Below, piece by piece: positions 6,991 to 14,455 of a stretch of DNA of 64,000 nucleotides (position 1 is its first letter; the number at the start of each line of letters is the position of its first letter). The translations under genes were made by a program, and so were the position numbers. The notes under the pieces are model-generated. The model was given only the letters and a program-made list of their open reading frames with translations. It was not told the origin of the DNA and searched no databases. The stretch is from Burkholderia sp. MS389 (GTDB lineage: Bacteria > Pseudomonadota > Gammaproteobacteria > Burkholderiales > Burkholderiaceae). Where the stretch lies: positions 806,001 to 870,000 of the forward strand of contig NZ_CP045996.1 of the NCBI RefSeq assembly GCF_016899425.1, given 5' to 3'.

Positions 6991-8583
6991 TCAATGCCCT
7001 CCCGCGCCGCCAGCGGCCTTCGCCGGCGAGAACAGGAACGTCAGCGGAATGCTGAACGCGCAAAACACCGCGAGGATCGCGAACACGTCGATATACGCGA
7101 GGATCGTCGCCTGCGCGATGAACGTCTCGTACAGCCGCCCGGTGGCCGTCTGCAGCGCGGATGACGGCGGCGCCCCCGTCAACGCGCCCACCGCGCGCGC
7201 GTTCTCCTGCAGCGCATCCTGGAAGTTCTGCGACAGCGTCGACATGTGCGTGGACAGATGCGCCATGCGCGCCTGCGTGCGCTCCCGGATCAGCGCGGTC
7301 GACACCGAGATGCCGATCGAGCCCGCGACGTTGCGGAACATCGTGAACAGCGCGGACGCGTCGTCGTTGAGCCGCTGCGGCACGGTCAGGTACGCGAGCG
7401 TCGTGATCGGCACGAACATGAAGCCGATCGCGAGCGACTGCGCGCAGCGGATCATCATCAGGTGCGTGTAGTCGATGTCCGGCACCAGCGTGCGCGAATA
7501 GATCAGCGAAACGCACAGCAGCACGAAGCCGAACCCGACCAGATAGCGCGTCTGCACGTGCGGCATCAGCCGGCTCACGAGCGGAATCTCGAGCGTGATC
7601 AGCAGCGCGCCGGGCGACAGCACGAGCCCCGCGAGCGTCGCCGTGTAGCCGAGCCGCTGCTGCGCGAGCTGCGGCACGATCACCGCGCTGCCGTACAGCA
7701 CGGCCGCGAACGTCGCGATCGTCACGCAGCCGAGCGCGAAATTGCGGTCGCGCAGGCACGACAAGTCGACCACCGGCTTCTTCGTGCGCAGCAGCCACAG
7801 CGTCGCGCCGACCAGCCCGAGCGCGGACAGCACGGCGAAGACGCGGATGAAGTTGGAGCCGAACCAGTCCTCGTCCTCGCCGCGATCGAGCATCACCTGC
7901 AGGCAGCCGAGCCCGATCGCGATCAGCCCGATGCCGATGTAGTCGATGGAAATCCCGCCTTCGGCGCCGCGCCGCCACGGCGGATCCTCGACGAGCTGCA
8001 TCACCGCGAGCACGGTCAGCGCGCCGATCGGCACGTTGAGCAGGAACACCCAGCGCCACGAGAAATGGTCGGTGATCCAGCCGCCGAGCGTCGGCCCGAG
8101 CACCGGCGCGACGACGATCGCGATCGCCGAGATCGAGAACGCGCGGTTGCGCTGCGCGGGCGGGAACGTATCGAGGATGATCGACTGCTGGTTCGGCTGC
8201 AGCCCGCCGCCGAACAGCCCCTGCAGCACGCGGAACACGATCAGTTCGCCGAGGTTGGTCGCGACGCCGCACAGGAACGAGCACACGGTGAACGCGGCGA
8301 TGCACAGCAGGAAGTAGCGCTTGCGGCCGAGCAGGCGTCCGAGGAACCCCGAGATCGGCAGCACGATGCCGTTCGCGACCAGATACGACGTGAGCGTCCA
8401 GGTCGCCTCGTCGTAGCTCGCCGACATCGTGCCGGCGATGTGCGGCAGCGCGACGTTGACGATCGTCGTGTCGAGCACCTCCATGAACGCGGCGAGCGTG
8501 ACGACGATCGCGATGAGCCACGGGTTCGCGGCGGGACGCCACGTGCCATCGGATGCGCCGCTGCGCTCGGGTGGCCGGTTCAT
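6991..8583 (-). CDS. emrB: EmrB-type MFS drug transporter (DHA2, 14 TM)
   Basis: 530 residues. After a short polar N-terminus, NPWLIAIVVTLAAFMEVLDTTIV carries the DHA2 motif LDxTIVN in helix 1. Motif A is seen as GRLLGRKRYFLL and motif C as VVAPVLGPTLGGWIT. The length fits the 14-helix EmrB/QacA family, which exports hydrophobic drugs and uncouplers by proton exchange. It lies between emrA and the outer-membrane factor in a minus-strand tripartite pump operon. The 85-bp gap to emrA holds no gene. Confidence 0.93.
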   Translation of the reverse strand: MNRPPERSGASDGTWRPAANPWLIAIVVTLAAFMEVLDTTIVNVALPHIAGTMSASYDEATWTLTSYLVANGIVLPISGFLGRLLGRKRYFLLCIAAFTVCSFLCGVATNLGELIVFRVLQGLFGGGLQPNQQSIILDTFPPAQRNRAFSISAIAIVVAPVLGPTLGGWITDHFSWRWVFLLNVPIGALTVLAVMQLVEDPPWRRGAEGGISIDYIGIGLIAIGLGCLQVMLDRGEDEDWFGSNFIRVFAVLSALGLVGATLWLLRTKKPVVDLSCLRDRNFALGCVTIATFAAVLYGSAVIVPQLAQQRLGYTATLAGLVLSPGALLITLEIPLVSRLMPHVQTRYLVGFGFVLLCVSLIYSRTLVPDIDYTHLMMIRCAQSLAIGFMFVPITTLAYLTVPQRLNDDASALFTMFRNVAGSIGISVSTALIRERTQARMAHLSTHMSTLSQNFQDALQENARAVGALTGAPPSSALQTATGRLYETFIAQATILAYIDVFAILAVFCAFSIPLTFLFSPAKAAGGAGGH

Positions 8584-8668
8584 CGGCGGGCCTCGTCAGG
8601 CAAGAACGGCATGCGGGTATCGGGCATCGGATCGCTCCGGTCGACACCGGTCGCGGCACGGCGGCCGG

Positions 8669-10069
8669 TCATTTCAGGTGGACGGTCGGCACGGCCGACA
8701 GGCCGAGACCGAGCGGCGGACGGTTCGGCAGCGGGCCGTCGAGCACGATCTTCACCGGCACGCGCTGCACGATCTTCACGAAATTGCCGGTCGCGTTCTC
8801 GGTCGGGAATGCGGAGAAGCGCGAGCCGCTGCCGAGCTGGATGCTGTCGACGTGGCCGTGCAGATCGAGATCGGGATACGCGTCGACCGACACGTCGACG
8901 CGGTCGCCGACGCGCATCCGCTCGAGCTGCGACTCCTTGAAATTCGCGGTGATCCACACGCGCGGCGTGACGATCGAGAAGATCGACGTGCCCGCTTGCA
9001 GGAACGAGCCCAGTTGCACGTTGCGCCGCGTGACCCAGCCGTCGGACGGCGCACGCATCTCGCAGTACGACAGGTTCAGGTTGGCCGTCTCGAGCTGCGC
9101 GCGCGCCTGCAGCACCTGCTGGCGGCGCTCCTCGACGGCCGTCTCGGCCTGCCGGATCTGCTGCGGCACGAGGCTCGCGGTGCGCGCCTGCGCCTGGGCC
9201 ATCGCGACGTTCGCGTCGGCGGTCGCGCGCTGCGCGTCGGCCGCGTCGATCGCCTGCTGCGAGGTTGCGCGCGCATCGACCGCGCGCTGCCGCGCCTGCG
9301 CGGCGAGCGCCTGCCGGTACGCGGCTTCCGCGGATTCGATCTGCGCGCGCGCCTGCCGGTACTGGGCCGGATACTGCACACGCGCGATGTCGAGCTGCAC
9401 GCGCGCCGCATCGAGCTGCGCCTGTGCGAGACCGCGCTGCGCCTGCGCGGCGTCGACCTGTGCGCGGTAGTCGCGCGGATCGATCTCGACGAGCACGTCG
9501 CCGCGCCGCACGAACGTGTTGTCGTCGACCGCCAGCCGCGTCACGTAGCCGGACACGTGCGGCGCGACCGCGACCGCGTTGCCGTCGGTGTACGCATCGT
9601 CGGTGCTTTCCTGGTTGCGCGTCGCGAACCACCACACGAGCCCGCCGACGAGCAGCACGAACACCACCGCGCCGAGGATGATCAGCGGCTTCTTGCCGGG
9701 CCGCTTGCGTTCGCCTTCGCCGTTGTTGCCATCTCCGTCGCCGCCGGTGCGGCCGCCGCGATCGTCGTGCGGATGGTGGTCGCCGCCACCGCCGCCCGGC
9801 GCGTCGGTCGGCCGCTCGCCGTTGCCGCCCGGCGCGGCGCCCGAGCCGCCGGCGCCGGACTGGCCGTCGCCCGCCCGCGCGACGGCGGGCGGCCGGCGCT
9901 CGAACGCCGGCCACGGCACCCGCAGCGGCGTCGACGGTACGACGCCGGCCATCGCCGGCGCAAGCGCGTCCGGCGCGCCGGCGCCGTCCCGTCCGGGCGT
10001 CGACGCGCGCCGGAACGCGACGCCGAATCGCTGACGAACGGATAACGGGCACAAGATCGCATCGGGCAT
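8669..10069 (-). CDS. emrA: EmrA-type periplasmic adaptor (HlyD family)
   Basis: About 466 residues from ATG 10069, chosen because GGAG lies 9 bases upstream. An in-frame ATG at 9952 lacks SD and would shorten the tail. The N-terminal cytoplasmic stretch is long and low-complexity (glycine/asparagine/histidine-rich). Then come one membrane helix (KKPLIILGAVVFVLLVGG), the biotinyl-lipoyl half-motif HVSGYVTRLAVDDNTFVRRG, a long alpha-hairpin rich in Ala/Gln/Arg, and the second half-motif with a beta-barrel (WVTRRNVQLGSFLQAG). It joins EmrB to the outer-membrane channel. The N-terminal length is the uncertain part. Confidence 0.88.
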   Translation of the reverse strand: MPDAILCPLSVRQRFGVAFRRASTPGRDGAGAPDALAPAMAGVVPSTPLRVPWPAFERRPPAVARAGDGQSGAGGSGAAPGGNGERPTDAPGGGGGDHHPHDDRGGRTGGDGDGNNGEGERKRPGKKPLIILGAVVFVLLVGGLVWWFATRNQESTDDAYTDGNAVAVAPHVSGYVTRLAVDDNTFVRRGDVLVEIDPRDYRAQVDAAQAQRGLAQAQLDAARVQLDIARVQYPAQYRQARAQIESAEAAYRQALAAQARQRAVDARATSQQAIDAADAQRATADANVAMAQAQARTASLVPQQIRQAETAVEERRQQVLQARAQLETANLNLSYCEMRAPSDGWVTRRNVQLGSFLQAGTSIFSIVTPRVWITANFKESQLERMRVGDRVDVSVDAYPDLDLHGHVDSIQLGSGSRFSAFPTENATGNFVKIVQRVPVKIVLDGPLPNRPPLGLGLSAVPTVHLK

Positions 10070-10172
10070 GAAACGGAGCTCCAGGCGGCGGGCGCGGGCG
10101 TCATTGCCCGCGCCGACCTCAAGCGCGCGATCAAGCAAACAGCGGGCCCGGCAACGGGCTGCGTTCGACCGC

Positions 10173-10186
10173 GGCACGCCCGATGC
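10173..10186 (+). promoter_or_regulatory. Sigma-54-type promoter (one mismatch)
   Basis: GGCACG-CCCG-ATGC has the GG-N10-GC spacing of RpoN promoters, with one mismatch in the -12 box (ATGC for TTGC). It lies 43 bp before the ATG of the 66-residue protein. Confidence 0.5.
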
Positions 10187-10228
10187 GCGCTGCGTACGCT
10201 TCAACCGCCCCGACAGGACGCTCGAACC

Positions 10229-10429
10229 ATGACACGCTCGACCTCACTCGACACCGACACACGCGACGAAGATCGCGGCGACAGCACGCCCGGCCCCGAG
10301 GGCAAGCGCCGCGGCACGACCACGCCGCCGCCACGCAGCGCGCACGACCCCGCCGAAGGCAAGCCGGCCGGGAAGGAAAACGGCACGTCGCCGCATCGTC
10401 CGCCATCCGGCGAACACGGCCGCACGTGA
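10229..10429 (+). CDS. Small disordered hydrophilic protein
   Basis: 66 residues, almost entirely charged, Pro, Gly, Ser and Thr, with no hydrophobic core: an intrinsically disordered protein. No family recognised. It could be dismissed as chance coding in GC-rich DNA. The sigma-54-type promoter 43 bp upstream argues that it is expressed. No clear SD is visible. It is divergent from emrA. Confidence 0.4.
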   Translation: MTRSTSLDTDTRDEDRGDSTPGPEGKRRGTTTPPPRSAHDPAEGKPAGKENGTSPHRPPSGEHGRT

Positions 10430-10574
10430 TCGCCGCGCCTCGCGCGGCCCGCCCGCCGTCCCGAAGGGGCCGCACCGGACGGCGGCAGAAATGACAAGCC
10501 GTTGAAAATTCGCGGGCGACGATCGACACGTTCGCCCGAATCGTCCACACGCCGCCCCGCGCGACGGCGACGCA

Positions 10575-10588
10575 GGAACGCACGTTGC
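10575..10588 (+). promoter_or_regulatory. Sigma-54-type promoter (one mismatch)
   Basis: GGAACG-CACG-TTGC, with exact GG-N10-GC spacing and one mismatch in the -24 box. Transcription would begin near 10600, which fits the Nudix start at 10633. Confidence 0.45.
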
Positions 10589-10632
10589 GGCACAGGCGCA
10601 TGGATCTTTCAATCACCCACCCCCTGCCCTGC

Positions 10633-11106
10633 ATGACGCTACCCGACCCGTCCGATTTCCCCGTCCGCGCGGTGCCGCTCGCGCCGCTGGCGAAGGAACG
10701 CGCCACGATCGTCTGCGTTCGCAACCGGCGCGTGCTGCTGGTCGCGCGCGGGCGATCGTCGCGCTGGACGCTGCCGGGCGGCGTGATCCGGCGCGGCGAA
10801 TCGGCACTCGACGCCGCGCATCGCGAGCTTCGGGAGGAAACGGGACTTGTCGATCTCGAACTCGCGTATTTCTTCTACGTGGACGGCAGCGTGAAGCGCC
10901 ATCACGTGTTCGTCGCGAGTCTGCCGCGCGGCGCGCACGCGTGCCCGGGCCGCGAAATCGCGCTGTGCCGCTGGGTCGGCATCGACGCGGTATCGCACTG
11001 GCCGGCGAGCGCGCCGACCCAGCGCATCATCCGTCAGTTCGCGGGCCTGTGCATCGCCAGCGGCTTGCAACCGGACGCGGTCACGCGCCTTTCGTCGTCT
11101 CGTTGA
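10633..11106 (+). CDS. Nudix hydrolase
   Basis: 157 residues from ATG 10633. In-frame starts at 10585 (TTG) and 10600 (ATG) exist, but the predicted sigma-54 start site would fall on or after them. The Nudix box reads GGVIRRGESALDAAHRELRE followed directly by ETGL, with the metal-binding REUxEE glutamates intact. These enzymes hydrolyse nucleoside diphosphates linked to another group; the substrate is unknown. Its 3' end overlaps the DUF1641 gene on the other strand by 26 bp. Confidence 0.85.
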   Translation: MTLPDPSDFPVRAVPLAPLAKERATIVCVRNRRVLLVARGRSSRWTLPGGVIRRGESALDAAHRELREETGLVDLELAYFFYVDGSVKRHHVFVASLPRGAHACPGREIALCRWVGIDAVSHWPASAPTQRIIRQFAGLCIASGLQPDAVTRLSSSR

Positions 11107-11563
11107 GCCCGGCGACCGGCGACTGCGGATCGCGCGCGAGCCCTTGCGCGAAGACTTTCAGCCCTTCGAGCAGCGGCGTCAACGCATCCCACAGCGCCGC
11201 GTCGTGCAGCAGGCGATAGATGCCGCGCACGCCGGGCGCGACATGCTCGTGCTGCGCCGGCTGCCACGCGCCGACGTGATGCAGCGCGTCGGCCGCCGCG
11301 AACGCGGCGCGACCGAACTGTTCCGGCGGAATGCGCGACAGCGCCGTCACCAGCATCGCGAGATTCTGCATGCCGCTCTGCATGCCGGACTTGTCGAGCG
11401 CGTCGACGAACGTGTCGGCGAGTCGCGCGTTCGCGCTGACGACCTCGTTCGCGAAGCGCAGGAAGCCGTGCCGATGCAGGCTGCCGAGCAGGTGTTCGAG
11501 CGCGTCGTGCGCGCCGGGCTCCGGATGCGGGGGCGTCGTATCGGGGGGCTGGCGGTCGGTCAT
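11081..11563 (-). CDS. DUF1641 family protein
   Basis: 160 residues. A helical protein with HDALEHLLGSLHRHGFLRFAN near the N-terminus and GIYRLLHDAALWDALTPLLE near the C-terminus, the pattern of DUF1641 (COG2427). Members are often found with formate dehydrogenase or stress genes; their role is unknown. It lies 114 bp downstream of the BON gene on the same strand and may share its transcript. Confidence 0.75.
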   Translation of the reverse strand: MTDRQPPDTTPPHPEPGAHDALEHLLGSLHRHGFLRFANEVVSANARLADTFVDALDKSGMQSGMQNLAMLVTALSRIPPEQFGRAAFAAADALHHVGAWQPAQHEHVAPGVRGIYRLLHDAALWDALTPLLEGLKVFAQGLARDPQSPVAGLNETTKGA

Positions 11564-11677
11564 GGGCTTGCTCCGGTTGAGGCGCCAGGCTGCCGTCGTA
11601 CCGGCAGCCGTGCGTGCGCCGAATGCGTGTCGTACTCGTTCGCCGGCCCCCCGCCAGTGCGGGCAGCCGCGGCCGCG

Positions 11678-12157
11678 TCAGTGCGAATGACCGTCGGGCG
11701 ACGCCTTGTATTCGCTGCGCGCGCCCATCGCGTCCTCGACGTGATGCACGCCGTGCAGCGCGGCGACGCCGTCGATCAGCGCCTGCCGTTCGGCCTCCTC
11801 GACCTGTCCGGTCAGGCACACGTTGCCGTGCTCGACGCTGACGTCGATGTCGCGCGGGCGACCGACGAGCCGGCCGAGCGCCGCACGCACGCGCTCGGCG
11901 ACCTGCACGTCGTTCGCATCGCCCGCGAGCCAGTCGGCCCGCAGGCCGGCGATCGCGCCGCGCGCATGGTCGGCCGCACGCTTCACCTGCGTATTCGCGT
12001 AATCGGTGACGCCGTGCCGGCCCGCGGCCGCCTTGTCGCGCAGATAAGCGCGACGACGCCGGCCGGACGACGGATCGAGGAAGTACATCGCGGCCGCCCC
12101 GCAGGCGACGGCCACCGCAATATTCAACAGCGGATTCGAAGGAGTTCTGGAGTTCAT
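11678..12157 (-). CDS. BON-domain protein with N-terminal membrane segment
   Basis: 159 residues from ATG 12157 (MNSRTPSN). A hydrophobic stretch (residues 9-26, LLNIAVAVACGAAAMYFLDP) would act as a membrane anchor; the next residues SSGRRRRAYLRDK stop transfer. A BON domain follows (about 80-150): VAERVRAALGRLVGRPRDID, then VSVEHGNVCLTGQVEEAERQ, then VAALHGVHHVED. BON proteins bind phospholipid or protect envelopes under stress. Probably cotranscribed with DUF1641. The 12158-12346 gap upstream shows no other gene. Confidence 0.85.
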   Translation of the reverse strand: MNSRTPSNPLLNIAVAVACGAAAMYFLDPSSGRRRRAYLRDKAAAGRHGVTDYANTQVKRAADHARGAIAGLRADWLAGDANDVQVAERVRAALGRLVGRPRDIDVSVEHGNVCLTGQVEEAERQALIDGVAALHGVHHVEDAMGARSEYKASPDGHSH

Positions 12158-12346
12158 GGAAGCACCATACGCAATACCCGGAACGACCGGGCTTCGTCTC
12201 GGTGTGCAGCACGTGCCGTTCCCCGCTGCAGGCAGCGCGTGCACGCGGTCGCGCCGCGACGCGGCGCCGGAAACGACAAGCGTTTGAAAAATCATCGGGC
12301 CGCGCATCGCTCGACCGGGAGACCGGAAGATCGGGAGATCCGACGA

Positions 12347-12853
12347 TCAGGATTCGGACGGCGTGTCGGCCGTTTCCGCGCGCGTCCCGCCCGGCTCGTC
12401 GTCGCCGCGCTCGGCCGCCCGCTGCGCCATTTCCACGTAGGTCTGCGCCAACGCGCGCAATTCTTCCTCCGACGCATCCTCGATCCCGATCAGCCGGTCG
12501 CTCGCCGCGCGCGTGACCGCGAGCAGTTCGTCGAGCTTCAGGTGCAACGCCACGCTGTCGCGATTCTGGTTGCGCTGCAGCAGGAACACCATCAGGAACG
12601 TGATGATCGTGGTGCCGGTATTGATCACGAGCTGCCACGCGTCGGAGTAGTGAAACAGCGGCCCGCTGACGAGCCACAGCACGGTGATGGCGACCGCGCT
12701 GCCGAACGCCACCGGCGAGCCGGCCCAGGTGGTCACGCCCGACGCAAAGCGTTCGAACGCGCGGGTGACGGTGTTCCCGGCCGGCCGGGAACCGGCGCCG
12801 GGCTCGCACGCCTTGTCGCGACGGCCGCTCGGGGGTTCGTGGGGTTCGCGCAT
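12347..12853 (-). CDS. Low-affinity iron permease-family membrane protein
   Basis: 168 residues from ATG 12853, with GGAGG at good spacing. Two membrane helices (AVAITVLWLVSGPLFHYSD and LVINTGTTIITFLMVFLLQR), followed by the conserved NQNRDSVALHLKLDELL, define the bacterial Fe_perm/YciC-like family named after yeast Fet4. The bacterial proteins keep only this segment, so iron transport is unproven. A sigma-54-type site lies about 120 bp upstream. It follows the FRG gene on the same strand. Confidence 0.8.
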   Translation of the reverse strand: MREPHEPPSGRRDKACEPGAGSRPAGNTVTRAFERFASGVTTWAGSPVAFGSAVAITVLWLVSGPLFHYSDAWQLVINTGTTIITFLMVFLLQRNQNRDSVALHLKLDELLAVTRAASDRLIGIEDASEEELRALAQTYVEMAQRAAERGDDEPGGTRAETADTPSES

Positions 12854-12973
12854 GAAAGCCTCCGGATTCGATCGTTTGTTTGAATGCGCGCATGAGCCGC
12901 CTTGCCGCCCGCCGCGAACCGGTCGCAAGCTGGGGACTTGGGGTTCGGTCCCGTGTGCGCGCCGTCGAGACAA

Positions 12974-12987
12974 GCATCGCGCGTGCC
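12974..12987 (-). promoter_or_regulatory. Sigma-54-type promoter (one mismatch), minus strand
   Basis: On the minus strand GGCACG-CGCG-ATGC, with GG-N10-GC spacing and one -12 mismatch, about 120 bp before the iron-permease-like start at 12853. Confidence 0.45.
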
Positions 12988-13010
12988 CGGCCGCACGGCC
13001 CGCGCGGGGT

Positions 13011-13751
13011 TTACTGCGGCGTGTGCGTGTCCTCGTCGTCCGGGAAATAGCGCGTGTCGGTCAGTTGCGCGATGCCGTCGAGATCCGGAAAGATCGTCGC
13101 GATGCTCACGCCGACGCCGGCCAACTCCTGCCGGATCGTCGCGAACCGGCCGCCCGGCACGACGATCCGCATCAGGCGGCCGGCGAGGTCCGCGTCCTCG
13201 TCGAGCGGCACGAAGCGCTCGCCACGCGGGTCATAACGGTGGATCGTGAACCAGCCGTCCTGCGCGGTGATCCTCGGCATCACGTGACGCGGCCGGAACA
13301 CCTTGGTGCGCGTGACCTCCAGCGGCGCGCGCCGTTCGGCGGCGGTCGCGATGTCGTCGGCGTCGTGCGACAGGCACCACACCACGCCGTCTCCGCCCGA
13401 TTCGCTCGCGCGCCTGACCGCGAACCACAGCGCGGCCAGCGCGTTGCCGGACCAGTCGAGCAAGCGCGTGCGCATCCCGTGCTGCTGCGCGAGCGCGAGC
13501 CAGTCGCACGCATCGAGGTTCTGTCCGGGTTCGAGATGCGGCAGCGCGCGCCGCGTGAATTCGTCGAGCATCCGCGCTTCGACGTCGGGCGACGCGCGCT
13601 GCCGCGCAATACCCGGCACGAGCGGCCAGCCCGCGTTGCACTGGCCGCGAAACAGCCGCAGCGCCATCGTCTGCCGCTGCGCGCCGATCACGGCCATGTA
13701 GTCGGCCACGCTGTCGATCGCGCGATCTTCGGCCGCACGCTTATCGTCCAT
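13011..13751 (-). CDS. FRG-domain protein
   Basis: 246 residues from ATG 13751, with GGAGG 8 bases upstream. The domain name motif is visible as LRLFRGQCNAGWPLVPGIAR near residues 30-50, followed by the HGMRTRLLDWSGNALAALWF block typical of FRG proteins. FRG domains occur alone or in defence and toxin contexts, and their activity is not established. No restriction or toxin gene lies next to it. It reads toward the iron-permease-like gene, with 157 bp between. Confidence 0.8.
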   Translation of the reverse strand: MDDKRAAEDRAIDSVADYMAVIGAQRQTMALRLFRGQCNAGWPLVPGIARQRASPDVEARMLDEFTRRALPHLEPGQNLDACDWLALAQQHGMRTRLLDWSGNALAALWFAVRRASESGGDGVVWCLSHDADDIATAAERRAPLEVTRTKVFRPRHVMPRITAQDGWFTIHRYDPRGERFVPLDEDADLAGRLMRIVVPGGRFATIRQELAGVGVSIATIFPDLDGIAQLTDTRYFPDDEDTHTPQ

Positions 13752-13902
13752 GCATCGTGCCTCCTGCCGCGGCTGCCCGTGCGCGCGGCCATTGCGTCGG
13801 CGCGGGTCCGGGATCGGCGCTTGCATCGCCGCTCGCCGGCCGCGGAACGGCCGGGACGGCCGGCTGCGTATCGCCCTGCGTATCTCCGTGTCGCATCGCG
13901 GT

Positions 13903-14286
13903 TCACCGCGTCGTGCCGTGCTCCCTCTGCCAGCGCTCCATCAGCGCGATCTCGTCGCGCTGCGCGGCGACGATCCGGCTCGCGAGCTGACGCAGCGTCG
14001 GGTCCTTGCCGTATTTGAGCTCGACCTGCGCCATGTCGATCGCGCCCTGGTGATGCGGCGCCATGTGCGCGACGAAATCGCGGTCGGCGTCGCCCGTGTA
14101 TGGCGCGCTATCCATCGCTTCCATCATCTTGCGGTCGGCGCGCTTGAACGCCTGCGTGGACGTGTCGGGCACGCTGGCGGGATTGGGAGGACGCAACTGT
14201 GCCGCCACGGGCAGCGCCGCTGCGCACGCGGCCAGCAACGCGCAGGCTGCACCGCGGCGTATGAACGAACGGTTGAATGCAGACAT
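13903..14286 (-). CDS. DUF305 periplasmic protein (copper-linked family)
   Basis: 127 residues from ATG 14286. An N-terminal signal peptide (RRGAACALLAACAAALPVAA, cleavage near AQL) is followed by the four-helix DUF305 domain carrying the histidine motif FVAHMAPHHQGAIDMA. DUF305 proteins are exported, often found with copper-handling genes, and ferritin-like in shape. Divergent from the TPP enzyme; a sigma-54-type promoter (14369-14382) points at it. Confidence 0.9.
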   Translation of the reverse strand: MSAFNRSFIRRGAACALLAACAAALPVAAQLRPPNPASVPDTSTQAFKRADRKMMEAMDSAPYTGDADRDFVAHMAPHHQGAIDMAQVELKYGKDPTLRQLASRIVAAQRDEIALMERWQREHGTTR

Positions 14287-14368
14287 GTGACGATTCCTCG
14301 ACAAGAAAGTGAACGGTTCGCGTGCGGCATCCTCGCTCGTCAGCACACGTCGTATCGGCCACAGGCGG

Positions 14369-14382
14369 GCAACCGATGTGCC
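14369..14382 (-). promoter_or_regulatory. Sigma-54-type promoter for DUF305 (one mismatch)
   Basis: Minus-strand GGCACA-TCGG-TTGC, with GG-N10-GC spacing and a perfect -12 box. It lies 83 bp upstream of the DUF305 start and back to back with the site at 14398-14411. Confidence 0.5.
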
Positions 14383-14397
14383 CGACGCACGCAGCGC

Positions 14398-14411
14398 GGC
14401 ACGTGCCTTGC
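14398..14411 (+). promoter_or_regulatory. Consensus sigma-54 promoter for the TPP enzyme
   Basis: GGCACG-TGCC-TTGC, a full match to the core -24/-12 consensus, 45 bp before ATG 14456. Confidence 0.65.
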
Positions 14412-14455
14412 GCGGCCGCCTCGCATCGGCTCATCCGGGACCAAGGAGAAACGGC

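Noticed and set aside
12158..12346. Sigma-54-type site for the BON/DUF1641 pair
   Set aside because: A CACGTGCC sequence near 12210 looks similar, but the GC-N10-CC spacing is wrong.
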